The notes under the pieces were generated by a model. That model saw nothing but the letters and a program-made list of their open reading frames with translations. It ran no database searches and was not told the origin of the DNA. A program made the translations under genes and the position numbers. Below are positions 1-8,088 of a stretch of DNA of 64,000 nt, one piece after another (position 1 is the first letter of the stretch; every line of letters starts with the position of its first letter). Origin of the DNA: Phycisphaerales bacterium (GTDB lineage Bacteria > Planctomycetota > Phycisphaerae > UBA1845); assembly GCA_020639115.1 (NCBI GenBank), contig JACKHG010000005.1, positions 1 to 64,000 on the forward strand, given 5' to 3'.

Positions 1-223
1 CGTGCCCGCACAGCGGGACTTCGACCGTCGGCGTAAACCAGCGAATGTCGAAATCGTGCGCGTCCCGCCGCAGCACAAACACCGTCTCGGCCAGGTTCAT
101 CTCCGCCGCCACTGCCTGCATCCACGCCTCGGGCGCATCGTGCGGAAGCACGCATACCGCCGCGGGATTGCCCTTGAACGGCTCCGCCGTGAACGCATCC
201 ACCTGTACCAGGGGAATCCCCAT
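1..223 (-). CDS. PhzF-family isomerase/epimerase-like protein, N-terminal part
   Basis: The first 74 residues are present; the gene runs off the left edge. The sequence has the PhzF N-terminal signature: VDAFTAEPFKGNPAAVC, then NLAETVFV, then IRWFTPTVEVPLCGH. PhzF proteins have a diaminopimelate-epimerase-like fold, and the Glu of the NLAET motif is the general acid/base in phenazine PhzF. Most genomic homologues are of unknown substrate, so no phenazine pathway should be inferred. The ATG is preceded by a strong GGAGG seven bases upstream, which fixes the start. It is divergent from the RDD gene. Confidence 0.85.
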   Translation of the reverse strand, partial: MGIPLVQVDAFTAEPFKGNPAAVCVLPHDAPEAWMQAVAAEMNLAETVFVLRRDAHDFDIRWFTPTVEVPLCGH

Positions 224-319
224 GGCGCGCACCTCCTGTCGGCGTGAACCAACCCGGTCCGCCTGCTCACACTCTAGGCCCCCTCGCCGGGAATCGCCAC
301 TCACCCGGCAACTTCCACC

Positions 320-348
320 TTGTTCCTGCGTCGCGGCAATGCTAGCAT
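320..348 (+). promoter_or_regulatory. Possible sigma70-type promoter for the RDD gene
   Basis: TTGTTC (320-325) and TAGCAT (343-348) are separated by 17 bases, about 48 bases before the RDD start codon. The -35 box is imperfect, so this is a consensus-match inference only. Confidence 0.3.
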
Positions 349-396
349 GAGGATTCGGGCATTTCGCAGGGACGGTTCTGGTTGGAGGCGAACACG

Positions 397-1041
397 ATGA
401 GTCGGCGGATCGGTCCAGTCTATGCGCCATCCGACTACGCGGGCTTCATTCGGCGGACGGCGGCCCTCGTGCTGGATGTCGTCATCCTGGCCACGCTGGC
501 CTGGGGCGCGCAGTGGGCGTGGTACTACCTCGGACCGACGGGCTGGGTGACCCGCGACTCCTACCGCTGGATTCGCACGGTCACCTACGTCTTCAGCCTG
601 CTCTACCTCTGCGGCCTGCGCCTGACGCAGCGGGGAACGTTGGGTTATCGCATCATGGGTATCGAGTATGTGTACATGCTCGACGAACGGCCGTCACGCT
701 GGGCGCTCGCCTTTCGCGCCATGCTGGCCCCCTTGCTGATGACCTTCTTCGCACTCGATCACTTCTGGATCCTCGTGGACAAACGCAAGCAGGCGTGGCA
801 CGACAAGGTGACGGGTTTCTACGTCGTCAAACGCCACGCCCAGCCACGCGCCACCGTGCAGATGGTTCAACGCGCCATCAACTTCATGCTGCTGACGTTC
901 ATCGTGTGGGAGCCAGCCGGAGCTGGCGAGAACAGCACCTCGCTGCTTCCCGGCGATGCACTTCCGGTCGGCGCGCCGCCCGCGATGGCCCCAGGCCGGG
1001 CAGTGTCTTCTTCAAGCCCGACGAAATCGCCGTCCGCCTGA
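397..1041 (+). CDS. RDD-family integral membrane protein
   Basis: A 214-residue protein. The N-terminal half carries the RDD pattern: FIRRTAALVLDVVIL with the Arg-Arg and Asp, followed by three hydrophobic segments, then a second polar cluster with LDHFWILVDKRKQAWHDKVTG, which is typical of the family's C-terminal part. RDD proteins are small inner-membrane proteins; some have been linked to ion exchange, but most have no known role. The ATG at 397 was chosen over an upstream in-frame TTG because a GGAGG sits eight bases before it. The last 50 residues are Ser/Pro/Ala rich and not part of the domain. Confidence 0.8.
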   Translation: MSRRIGPVYAPSDYAGFIRRTAALVLDVVILATLAWGAQWAWYYLGPTGWVTRDSYRWIRTVTYVFSLLYLCGLRLTQRGTLGYRIMGIEYVYMLDERPSRWALAFRAMLAPLLMTFFALDHFWILVDKRKQAWHDKVTGFYVVKRHAQPRATVQMVQRAINFMLLTFIVWEPAGAGENSTSLLPGDALPVGAPPAMAPGRAVSSSSPTKSPSA

Positions 1042-1395
1042 GATGGGCGTGCGTCAGGCCGCGTAGCGGACCGCCGCGCCGCCCGGAACGCCCTTTTTCC
1101 GGGGAAACCTCGAGGTCTGGCTACGGGGTGGTGCCTCCCCAAGAAAACCTCGCGGCGTGTGTCAGAGCGTCGGCACCATGCGCCTATGCTCATTGCGGAC
1201 ACCGTCCGCCGGAACAGGGATACCGCAGGTTTCATCGGGTCTGCCCACGAACTATGCTGAAGATGGCCCCCCCGGGGTGGTCGAAACGCCGGGGGTGACG
1301 GGACCGGGGCCGAACTCCGGAAAGCGGGCCAGGAAATCCGTTTACACGAACCCAATGGGAGCCGCCCTGTGGGCCGCGGCCGCTGGAGATTCACA
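1042..1395. other. Intergenic stretch, no gene recognised
   Basis: About 350 bases between the RDD gene and the Kazal gene. The open frames crossing it lack ribosome binding sites and family resemblance. No confident hairpin terminator or riboswitch core was seen. It probably holds the promoter and leader of the Kazal gene. Confidence 0.5.
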
Positions 1396-2691
1396 ATGAC
1401 GCATCGCATCCTGATTACAGCGTTTCTTCTCGTCGGCTCCGTCCTGATCGCGCCGGCCCGCGCCGCGGATGCGGACGGCGACGGCGTCGATGACGCCAAC
1501 GACGTCTGCTGTGGGACCCCAACGGGCATCCTCGTGAATTCCCAGGGTCGGCCGGTCGGTGACCTCGACGGCGACTGCGACTGCGACCTGGTGGACTACT
1601 GGATGTTCCAACAGAGCTTCACCGGACCGCTGTCCGGGTGCTGCGCGCTCAACAGCGACTGCGCGGCGGGCGAGTACTGCGCCAAGGCCACCGGCGATTG
1701 CGCTGGCGGCGGCACGTGCACGGACATGCCCGCCTCGTGCCCGCTGATCTATGCGCCGGTGTGCGGGTGCGATGGAACGACCTACACCAACGCCTGCCTC
1801 GCAGCCCAGGTCGGCGTCAACATCGCAACCAACGGCGTGTGCAGCCTGAGCTGCACCGACAACTCCGAATGCGGCAGCGCGGACTACTGCGCCAAGCCCG
1901 CCGGCGACTGCAACACGACCGGCGCATGCACCGCCAAGCCCCTCGCCTGCCCGGACGTCTACATCCCCGTCTGCGGCTGTGACGGCCAGACCTACACCAA
2001 CGAGTGCCAAGCCCGCGAAGCAGGGGTCAACGTCGCTTACGCCGGTGTGTGCATCGGATGTGTCGACAACAACGAATGCGACGTCTCCGAGTTCTGCGAC
2101 AAGACGACCGGCGACTGCAATGGAGTCGGCGCGTGCGCCCCCCTGCCCGGCGTCTGCCCGCTCGCCTACATTCCCGTTTGTGGCTGCGACGGCCAGACCT
2201 ACACCAACGAGTGCTACGCCGACCAGGCCGGCATCAACGTGGCCCAGGAAGGCGAGTGCCCGGCCGTGTGCACCGCGAACATCGACTGCGGCGCCGGCGA
2301 GTTCTGCGACAAGGCAGCCGGTGACTGCGGGGGCTCAGGTACTTGCGCTTCGACCCCGGCATCCTGTCTCGGCATCGTCGACCCGGTGTGCGGGTGCGAT
2401 GGGCAAACCTACCAGAACGCGTGCTATGCCGCCCAGGCCGAGGTGAGCGTGGACCATTCGGGTGCGTGCACGGTGGCGTGCACCGCCAACGCCCAGTGCG
2501 GCTCCGGTGAGTACTGCGCCAAGGCCACGGGTGACTGCAATGGCAACGGTCTGTGCGACGACAAACCGCTGAATTGTCCCGCGATTTTCAACCCCGTGTG
2601 CGGGTGCGACAACGTCAGCTACAACAATGCCTGCGCAGCCGCCCAGGCCGGCGCCAACGTGAGCTACGCCGGCCTCTGCACGAGCCGGTGA
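1396..2691 (+). CDS. Secreted protein with five Kazal-type inhibitor repeats
   Basis: A 431-residue exported protein. It begins with a clear signal peptide (MTHRILITAFLLVGSVLIAPARA) and then an Asp-rich calcium-binding stretch (DADGDGVDD). A half dockerin-like segment follows (GDLDGDCDCDLVDYW). The rest is five tandem units of about 66 residues. Each has a Cys-rich lead (C..N.EC..GEYCAK..GDC) and then a Kazal core such as PVCGCDGQTYTNEC ending in a further Cys. Kazal domains in other systems block serine proteases through a loop before PVCGCDG; targets here are unknown. The ATG at 1396 has GGAGA seven bases upstream. It could be a structural Cys-rich protein rather than an inhibitor. Confidence 0.82.
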   Translation: MTHRILITAFLLVGSVLIAPARAADADGDGVDDANDVCCGTPTGILVNSQGRPVGDLDGDCDCDLVDYWMFQQSFTGPLSGCCALNSDCAAGEYCAKATGDCAGGGTCTDMPASCPLIYAPVCGCDGTTYTNACLAAQVGVNIATNGVCSLSCTDNSECGSADYCAKPAGDCNTTGACTAKPLACPDVYIPVCGCDGQTYTNECQAREAGVNVAYAGVCIGCVDNNECDVSEFCDKTTGDCNGVGACAPLPGVCPLAYIPVCGCDGQTYTNECYADQAGINVAQEGECPAVCTANIDCGAGEFCDKAAGDCGGSGTCASTPASCLGIVDPVCGCDGQTYQNACYAAQAEVSVDHSGACTVACTANAQCGSGEYCAKATGDCNGNGLCDDKPLNCPAIFNPVCGCDNVSYNNACAAAQAGANVSYAGLCTSR

Positions 2692-2786
2692 CTTGCATCG
2701 ACTGCGGAACGAGGGGCTGCGCCGAGTCCGGTTGACCGCTGGACTCCCCAGGGGTGAACCGGGGGAGCGTGGTGCTTGCGCGCCGC

Positions 2787-3014
2787 TCAGCGCCAGTAGT
2801 TGTTGGCGGCTGCGATCGTCGCGAACTCGACGGCGACCACGTGGGACGCGGCGATGAGAGAGTCGGGATCGGTGCTGTACTTGGGGCGTCCTGCCTTGAG
2901 TTTTTCTTCATCGGGCTGCATGGCGTGGATGGAGTGCTGCGCGAGGTTCAGAGCCAACTGGCGGCCCTGCTCGGGCGTGTCGGTGAGCAGCGATTTGATG
3001 GGGGTCAGTTCCAT
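2787..3014 (-). CDS. Small hypothetical protein
   Basis: A 75-residue polar protein beginning MELTPIKSLLTDTPEQGRQL and ending in FATIAAANNYWR. No family was recognised and there is no membrane segment or signal peptide. The ATG has AAGGAGAG about eight bases upstream, which supports real translation. It converges on the Kazal gene, leaving only 95 bases between the two stops. Confidence 0.55.
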   Translation of the reverse strand: MELTPIKSLLTDTPEQGRQLALNLAQHSIHAMQPDEEKLKAGRPKYSTDPDSLIAASHVVAVEFATIAAANNYWR

Positions 3015-3152
3015 GGTTCGTTCTCTCCTTTCCGTCGAGCATGCGGTTTGCCCGTGCATCGCGCGGATTGTAGGAGTGGAAGAAACGCTGACCATGGCAA
3101 AGCCTGTCGCTCCGTCGTAACGGCACGGGCGGGCGCAAACGTGAAGAACATG

Positions 3153-4550
3153 TCAGCCGGCGGCGCGCTGGAGCGCGGCGAAGTCGCGGAGGTCGGCGTC
3201 GCCGTCGGCGTCGAGGTCGGCGTTGAGGCACTCGTTGGGAGCGGGTGCGGCGCCCGGGCCGCTGCAGCAGGGGCTGAAGGCGGCCTGGTCGGCGGCGGTC
3301 ACCGCGCCGTCGTTGTTCAGATCGCCGGACAAGCAGATGGCTGGATCGGTGAATTCCAGCACCTCGCAGTTGGGCGACGGAACCTCCTCGCCGAGGAAGG
3401 GCACGCCCCCGTCGATGATGAGCGTGCGGCAGTTGGTCAGGGGGACGGCTGCGAAGTCGTCGTGCACGGTGAGCATGGCGCCGTCGTCCAGCCAGGCCCC
3501 AGCCGATGCGTCGAAGACCGCGACATAATCGAGCACGGTATCGACGCCGGAGGCCTGCTGCTCGCCGCCGAGGAGCACGACGTGCCAGCCGGTGCGGACA
3601 ATCTGCTGGTCCGCCGCCCCGCCGGCTCGGTTGGGTAAATCCGGAGCGGGCGTGAGCTGATCGGCGACCGGGTCGAGCAGGTACGTGTCGGGAATCGTGT
3701 CACCGGTGGTGAGATCCTGGCCCCCGGCGATGAAGACGCGGCCGTCCGGCAGCGCGACAGCCGCGAGATCGTCCACGCCCGTCGCAAGCGTCGCGGTGAG
3801 CAGCGTGGTGCTGCCCGCGTCGGGATCGAGCAGTTCGCAGGAAGCGGGCCCACTACCCGAACCACCAACGAGCAGGACGCGGTTGTCGCCGGCCGTCCCC
3901 GCGTAGTCGGGGAGCAGGACGGCTGCATGGGCGGTGCGAGTCTTGGCCAGGGCGTAGCTTGCGGACCACGTGTCGCTGACCCAGTCGAAGACCTGCCAGG
4001 TGCCGCCACCGGCGACAACGACACGTCCGTCGGGCAGGGATGTTGCGGTGTGCATGGCGCGGGCGGCGGACATGGCGGGGCCAGCCGACACGCTGCCGGT
4101 CCAGGGGTCGAAGACCTCGACGCTGGCGATCGGGGTGCCGGGGCTGGTGCCCGATGCGCCGGTGTTGCCGCCGGTGATGAGGACGCGACCGTCGGGCAGC
4201 GTCGTCTGGGTGTGGCTGCTGCGGGCCGCGGCGAGTGCCGGGGTGACCGCCGGGTCGCCATTGAGCGGGTGGAACGTCGTTGAGAAAACGCCACTCGCGG
4301 GTTCGTAGAAGCTGATTTCGGTGCGGGAGATGAGCGTCGGGGGGATGAAGCTGATGGTGAGCCCGCCGGTGACCATGACCAGCCCGTTGTCGAGCCGGCT
4401 CGCGGCGTGGAAGTATCGCGGGTAGGGATCGCTGCCGGTGGACGTAAGCACGCCACCGTCAATCTGAGCGAATGCGACGCCGCACCCGCAAGTGAGGCTG
4501 CCCGCCAGCCCGATCAGCCCCACCAGGCGCCAACATCGGCTTCGCCCCAT
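3153..4550 (-). CDS. Secreted Kelch-repeat beta-propeller protein with C-terminal dockerin-like module
   Basis: A 465-residue exported protein with an N-terminal signal peptide ending near VAFAQ. Residues 30-400 contain six to seven Kelch-type blades of the form H..(T/A)...LPDGRVLITGG: SSHTQTTLPDGRVLITGG, MHTATSLPDGRVVVAGG and LAAVALPDGRVFIAGG. The final 55 residues form a pair of EF-hand-like calcium loops (DLNNDGAVTAADQ and DLDADGDADLRDF) around a Cys pair, the dockerin-like module seen in several secreted proteins of this window. Such propellers may bind carbohydrate or protein at the surface; no catalytic assignment is made. Confidence 0.8.
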   Translation of the reverse strand: MGRSRCWRLVGLIGLAGSLTCGCGVAFAQIDGGVLTSTGSDPYPRYFHAASRLDNGLVMVTGGLTISFIPPTLISRTEISFYEPASGVFSTTFHPLNGDPAVTPALAAARSSHTQTTLPDGRVLITGGNTGASGTSPGTPIASVEVFDPWTGSVSAGPAMSAARAMHTATSLPDGRVVVAGGGTWQVFDWVSDTWSASYALAKTRTAHAAVLLPDYAGTAGDNRVLLVGGSGSGPASCELLDPDAGSTTLLTATLATGVDDLAAVALPDGRVFIAGGQDLTTGDTIPDTYLLDPVADQLTPAPDLPNRAGGAADQQIVRTGWHVVLLGGEQQASGVDTVLDYVAVFDASAGAWLDDGAMLTVHDDFAAVPLTNCRTLIIDGGVPFLGEEVPSPNCEVLEFTDPAICLSGDLNNDGAVTAADQAAFSPCCSGPGAAPAPNECLNADLDADGDADLRDFAALQRAAG

Positions 4551-4675
4551 GATCCACCCCCGCTGAAGATAAGGCGGAACAACATCGCCGGCCCAAACGG
4601 CGAGCAGCCGTCAATCGTACCGGATCGGCAGGCGGCGGAACAAGGGGTTGGCTGGTTCCAGCAGGACATGCCGTG

Positions 4676-5176
4676 TCACCAGCGTTGGACCTGACCGGCC
4701 AGCACATGCCGTCTGCCGGCCAGGGGTAACGAAATCAGCAGTATGCCAGCCACGACCGCGATACACGCGGCGATGGAGCGGTGGATTGCGAGCTGTCGGG
4801 TGTGCAGCCCCCAGAGACACGAGTCGCTATACCAGCCGAACGGCTGCATTTCAACCGTTGTATGCTCGCCAGCGGGTTCACACAGACCGCAGGTGTTGAC
4901 TGGGTAGTAGGGGCACTGCTCTCGGTGGCTCACGAAACCTCCGCCGCAGAGGCTGCAGGCTGTGCTGCTCTGTTGGATGATATAATACCCAAGTGCGGCA
5001 ACTGTGTTGAATTGGTAATCGTCACCTATCGCGAAGGACTTATCCCGCGCAACCCAGACCACATTGTCCACATCGTTCATCAACGCGATACCAGTGTACT
5101 GCGACTGGTCGCCTGGAAATACTAGAACGCCAGCGCCAAGGAGCGTGCAGAACAGTCCCATGGCCTTGCGGCTCAT
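4676..5176 (-). CDS. Small Cys-rich membrane protein, unknown function
   Basis: A 166-residue protein with a hydrophobic N-terminal segment (GLFCTLLGAGVLVFPG) and a second strong membrane segment near residues 135-152 (SIAACIAVVAGILLISLPL). Between them is a polar, probably extracytoplasmic part with CSLCGG and CGLCEP pairs, which could form disulfides or bind metal. No family was recognised. A GAGGG lies about six bases upstream of the ATG. Confidence 0.5.
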   Translation of the reverse strand: MSRKAMGLFCTLLGAGVLVFPGDQSQYTGIALMNDVDNVVWVARDKSFAIGDDYQFNTVAALGYYIIQQSSTACSLCGGGFVSHREQCPYYPVNTCGLCEPAGEHTTVEMQPFGWYSDSCLWGLHTRQLAIHRSIAACIAVVAGILLISLPLAGRRHVLAGQVQRW

Positions 5177-5345
5177 TTCAAACCCTCAGTTGCGGACGAC
5201 AGTTCCCGGGGCATGATACCCGCGGCGGTATCCAAAGTTGCGAGGGGATTCCCGATATGGCCGAAACACTGGCGCTGCGGGCATGCGCAGCCGCTTGCCG
5301 ACCGGAACCCGTTATCCAGGGCACGAGTACGGTCACTTCTATCCG

Positions 5346-5365
5346 GGGCCGGCGTTTGCCGGCCC
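5346..5365. repeat. Perfect GC-rich hairpin, intergenic
   Basis: An 8-bp perfect stem GGGCCGGC / GCCGGCCC with loop GTTT. A near copy (CCGGCGTCTGCCGGCCC) lies at 9085-9110 between tsf and rpsB, suggesting a small dispersed palindrome family rather than a gene-specific terminator. There is no T-tract. Confidence 0.45.
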
Positions 5366-5445
5366 GGTACGGGTGGAGTAGCGGCACGGGAATGGACGAT
5401 GAGACCACTTGCGAACGGCGCCTATCTGGGCGGGCGGAGGTAGCT

Positions 5446-5661
5446 ATGCACTCGTGGCAACAGAAGGGCTGTACCGCGTGTCGACGTGCGTGGGAGACTG
5501 GCCAGCCGCCGCCGGAAATCGCCATCGACGTGAAGGGACATACCGCACTGCACCGGTGTGCGGAATGTGGCAGCTACTGGGAGCAGCACGAGCGCTACGC
5601 GGACGTCATCACCGAGGAGGCCGCCCGCCAGCGGTATCCGAACGCCTTTGAACCCGGGTGA
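5446..5661 (+). CDS. Small CxxC protein, hypothetical
   Basis: A 71-residue protein containing CTACRR near residue 9 and HRCAECGSYWEQHERYA near residue 36. The two CxxC pairs suggest a small zinc-binding fold. The HRCxxCGSYWE pattern resembles small uncharacterised bacterial proteins sometimes annotated as immunity-like, but no function is assigned. GGAGG five bases before the ATG favours this start over longer in-frame extensions. Confidence 0.55.
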   Translation: MHSWQQKGCTACRRAWETGQPPPEIAIDVKGHTALHRCAECGSYWEQHERYADVITEEAARQRYPNAFEPG

Positions 5662-5695
5662 TGTTCAGACCAGGTGTGAGCGGCGTTCGAACGAT

Positions 5696-5777
5696 TGCGC
5701 GAGCCCGGAGTCGAACCGGGACGGGTTTCCCCACAGGAACCTAAATCCTGCGCGTCTGCCAGTTCCGCCACTCGCGC
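5696..5777 (-). tRNA. tRNA-Leu (anticodon UAG)
   Basis: Reads on the minus strand as an 82-base class II tRNA. The 7-bp acceptor stem is GCGCGAG / CTCGCGC. The anticodon stem is CAGGA/TCCTG with loop TTTAGGT, giving anticodon UAG at 5741-5743. A long variable arm and a T-arm CCCGG-TTCGACT-CCGGG follow. CCA is not encoded after the discriminator A. The gene sits just downstream of frr on the same strand. Confidence 0.95.
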
Positions 5778-5815
5778 GCTAAGAGAGGACGCCCCACGCT
5801 GCGCTACTTGAATTG

Positions 5816-5841
5816 AACCACAAAGACACCAAGACACGAAG
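5816..5841. repeat. Dispersed intergenic repeat (ACCACAAAGACACCAAGACACG type)
   Basis: A low-complexity purine-rich motif, AACCACAAAGACACC followed by AAGACACGAAG. I recall near-identical strings in intergenic DNA of many environmental bacterial genomes. It lies in the 218-base spacer between tRNA-Leu and frr, which shows no gene. Confidence 0.35.
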
Positions 5842-5960
5842 AACGGCTTTTCTTAATTCAGGCTGAGCAGCCACTTCCCCTGGAAACCGCAGTTTGCTTG
5901 TGGCGTCGCATCTTGGTGGTTCAACTCGCCGCGTCAGCACCGTAGGGCCGCGTCCGCCTG

Positions 5961-5990
5961 GCTGATAGCTGACCGCTGATAGCTGACAGC
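5961..5990. repeat. Short tandem repeat GCTGATAGCTGA(C)
   Basis: The unit GCTGATAGCTGACC is followed by GCTGATAGCTGACAGC, directly after the frr stop codon. The unit is itself partly palindromic (AGCTGA/TCAGCT). Confidence 0.5.
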
Positions 5991-5995
5991 TCGCC

Positions 5996-6533
5996 TCAAC
6001 CCTCCTCGATCTCCTTGGTCTTGCCCTCGACCAGCTTGTCCACCTGGTCCTCGTAGCGCTTGATCAGCTTCTGGATGCCGTCCTTGGCGCTGTCCGCGGC
6101 GTCCTCGGTGATCGTGGAGGCCTTCTTGTCGGCGTCGATCTTCTTGTTCACGTCGCGGCGGACGTTGCGCAGGGCGACCTTCTGCTCCTCGCCCATCTTG
6201 CGCACCTGGTTCGAGAGCTGCTTGCGGCGCTCGCCCGACAGCGGCGGGATGGGCAGGCGGATGACCTTGCCGTCCGACGACGGGTAATGCCGATGTCGGA
6301 GGACTGGATGCCGCGTTCGATGTCCTTGATCGTCGCCGGGTCGAACAGCTTGACCACGAGCGTCGAGGCTCGGGCGCGGTGATGCTGCCAGCTCGCGCAG
6401 CTCCATCGTGCTGCCGTAGGAGGAGACGTCGATGCGCAGGTGCTCGACCAGACTCGACGTGGCCCGGCCCGTGCACCCCGCGCAGCCCGTCCGCAGGTAG
6501 TCGATGGCCTTGGCCATCGCGGATTGCATTCAC
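5996..6533 (-). pseudogene. frr: frr, ribosome recycling factor, frame broken by single-base deletions
   Basis: The C-terminal half is intact Frr: IRLPIPPLSGERRKQL, RKMGEEQKVALRNVRRD and KKASTITEDA. The N-terminal part, with SSLVEHLRIDVSSYGS, is in the same frame. The middle, expected to read LAAITAPEPRTLVVKLFDPATIKDIE, is spread over other frames. Restoring one base after GAGCTGGCAGC, one at CCTCG|ACG and one at GGCATTAC|CCG repairs it. The extreme N-terminus also seems short of about ten residues. Frr splits the post-termination ribosome together with EF-G and is normally essential and single copy. Sequencing or assembly error is therefore more likely than true decay. The stop is TGA at 5996-5998. 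Confidence 0.85.
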
Positions 6534-6611
6534 TTTCGTACTGGCTCTGGCTCCGGTTCCTCGTGCCGTTTTGCCCGGGCGCTGGCGGTGTCAGGCGTTG
6601 CCGCGACGGTG

Positions 6612-7340
6612 TCAGCCCCTGGCTGTCCACCAGTGTACCGATGGCTTTAGCAGAACAACGTCGCGCATGTTGCCCTCGCGCTTCAGGTTGAACACCACCA
6701 CCGGCACGCCGTTGCGCTGGCACATGTCGATCGCAGCCACATCCATTACTTCAACCGGGCGTGTCGATCACGGCGTTCGTAATTGAGGTGCTGCAGCAGG
6801 CGGGCGGAGCTGTCCTTCACCGGGTCCTTGTCGTAGACCCTGTCCACCTTCGTCGCCTTCTAGCAACACGTCCGCGCCAATCTCCGACGCACGCAGTGCC
6901 GCCCCCGTGTCCGTCGTTACGAACGGATTGCCCGTCCCGCCCGCGAAGATCACGACGCGGCCCTTCTCAAGGTGGCGGATCGCACGCCGGCGGATGAACT
7001 TCTCGCACACGCGATCGACCGCGACGGCGCTCTGCACCCGCGTGTTCAACCCGAGCAGTTCCAACGTGTCCTGAACCGCCAGCGCGTTGATCACCGTGCC
7101 CAGCATGCCCATGTAGTGGCCGGTGACCTCTTCGATTCCGCCGTGGGCTGCGATCTCGGTGCCGCGGACAATGTTGCCGCCGCCGACGACTACGGCGAGC
7201 TGCACGCCCAGGTCGCAGACGCTCTTGAGCTCCTTGCCGATGCGTTTGAGTTCCTCCGCGTCGATCCCGGACTCGCCGGTGCGGCAGAGCCCCTCGCCGC
7301 TGATCTTCAGCAGCACACGCTTGTACTTGATATCAGCCAT
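6612..7340 (-). pseudogene. pyrH: pyrH, UMP kinase, intact N-terminal two thirds then frameshifted
   Basis: UMP kinase makes UDP from UMP and ATP. The first 165 residues are clean: MADIKYKRVLLKISGEGL, VVVGGGNIVRG (nucleotide loop), GHYMGMLGTVINALAVQD, and IFAGGTGNPFVTTDTGAALR. The frame then slips at GCTAGAAGGCG by one extra base. The expected text continues in other frames: KATKVDRVYDKDPVKDSSAR, then VMDVAAIDMCQRNGVPVVVF, then KREGNMRDVV and GTLV. At least three further indels are needed. The exact stop is uncertain and 6612 is a best guess. The start is the ATG at 7340. The break is probably an artefact because the gene is essential. Confidence 0.85.
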
Positions 7341-7523
7341 GGTGTGATGGGTCCCGTCGAGGTCAGATGCCCAGGGTGCGACGGCGGATGATCGCGGAAA
7401 TAGCCATAAATGGCAAGCCAGCGGGTGTCGCTCCAACTTGATCCGCGTACCCCCGTGCCGATCGCGTCGCCGCGTGGTACGCTTGATGACCGAATGAAAG
7501 GCGGTTGAGGCAGTCCGACCATC

Positions 7524-8075
7524 ATGCCCACGGTCGTGTACAAGGCCCACTCGCGGCTCGATCTGCGCGACGCGCGTACCGCGCTCACTCGCGCGGGCAT
7601 CGCCGCCCAGACCATCGGTGATCCCGACATGCACTGCGCGCCGGGCACCAAGGTAAGCTACTTCGTCGAGCTCGCCGTGGACGACGCCGACGTGGAGCGG
7701 GCTCGAGCGGTTCTGGCAGCGCGCGATCGCGCGGGTGAGGATCGGATCCGACCGCTCACCGAAGCCGTGCACCGGGGTGTCTTGAAAACCGCCGTCGCCG
7801 CCGCACTCCTCATCGCGTTGGGCTTTGTGGTGTTCCGCGGCGGGTTCTTCGACGCAGTGCCGTACCTCTTCGTGGGCGCGTTCGTGTGCCTGATGATGGC
7901 GCCCTGGCTGAAGCAGGCGCTGCAGCGCCGCCGCCAGGCCCGCGTCGACGCGGGCCTGTGCGGCAACTGCAATTACAATCTGCGCGGCAACCGGTCGGGA
8001 CGTTGTCCGGAGTGCGGAGCGGCTGTTCCGCCTCCCTCGCGCAACATCCGCCGGCGCAGGAGGCGCCGGTGGTGA
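7524..8075 (+). CDS. DUF2007-like signal domain, two membrane helices and a CPECG zinc ribbon
   Basis: A 183-residue protein. Residues 1-70 (VVYKAHSRLDLRDARTALTRAGI..., VSYFVELAVDDADVERAR) resemble the small DUF2007 putative signal-transducing domain. Two hydrophobic segments follow near residues 90-130. The C-terminus has a zinc ribbon (CGNCNYNLRGNRSGRCPECG) of the kind common in Planctomycetota membrane proteins, then an Arg-rich tail. It lies on the opposite strand inside what is usually one rpsB-tsf-pyrH-frr operon, ending 13 bases from the tsf stop. Function unknown. Confidence 0.7.
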   Translation: MPTVVYKAHSRLDLRDARTALTRAGIAAQTIGDPDMHCAPGTKVSYFVELAVDDADVERARAVLAARDRAGEDRIRPLTEAVHRGVLKTAVAAALLIALGFVVFRGGFFDAVPYLFVGAFVCLMMAPWLKQALQRRRQARVDAGLCGNCNYNLRGNRSGRCPECGAAVPPPSRNIRRRRRRRW

Positions 8076-8088
8076 GGCGCGGTGCCAC

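Noticed and set aside
3015..3075. Cyclic-di-GMP (GEMM) riboswitch-like text, GCACGGGCAAACCG on the minus strand
   Set aside because: Only the first conserved box matches; the GGGACGCAAAGCC half and the second stem are absent.
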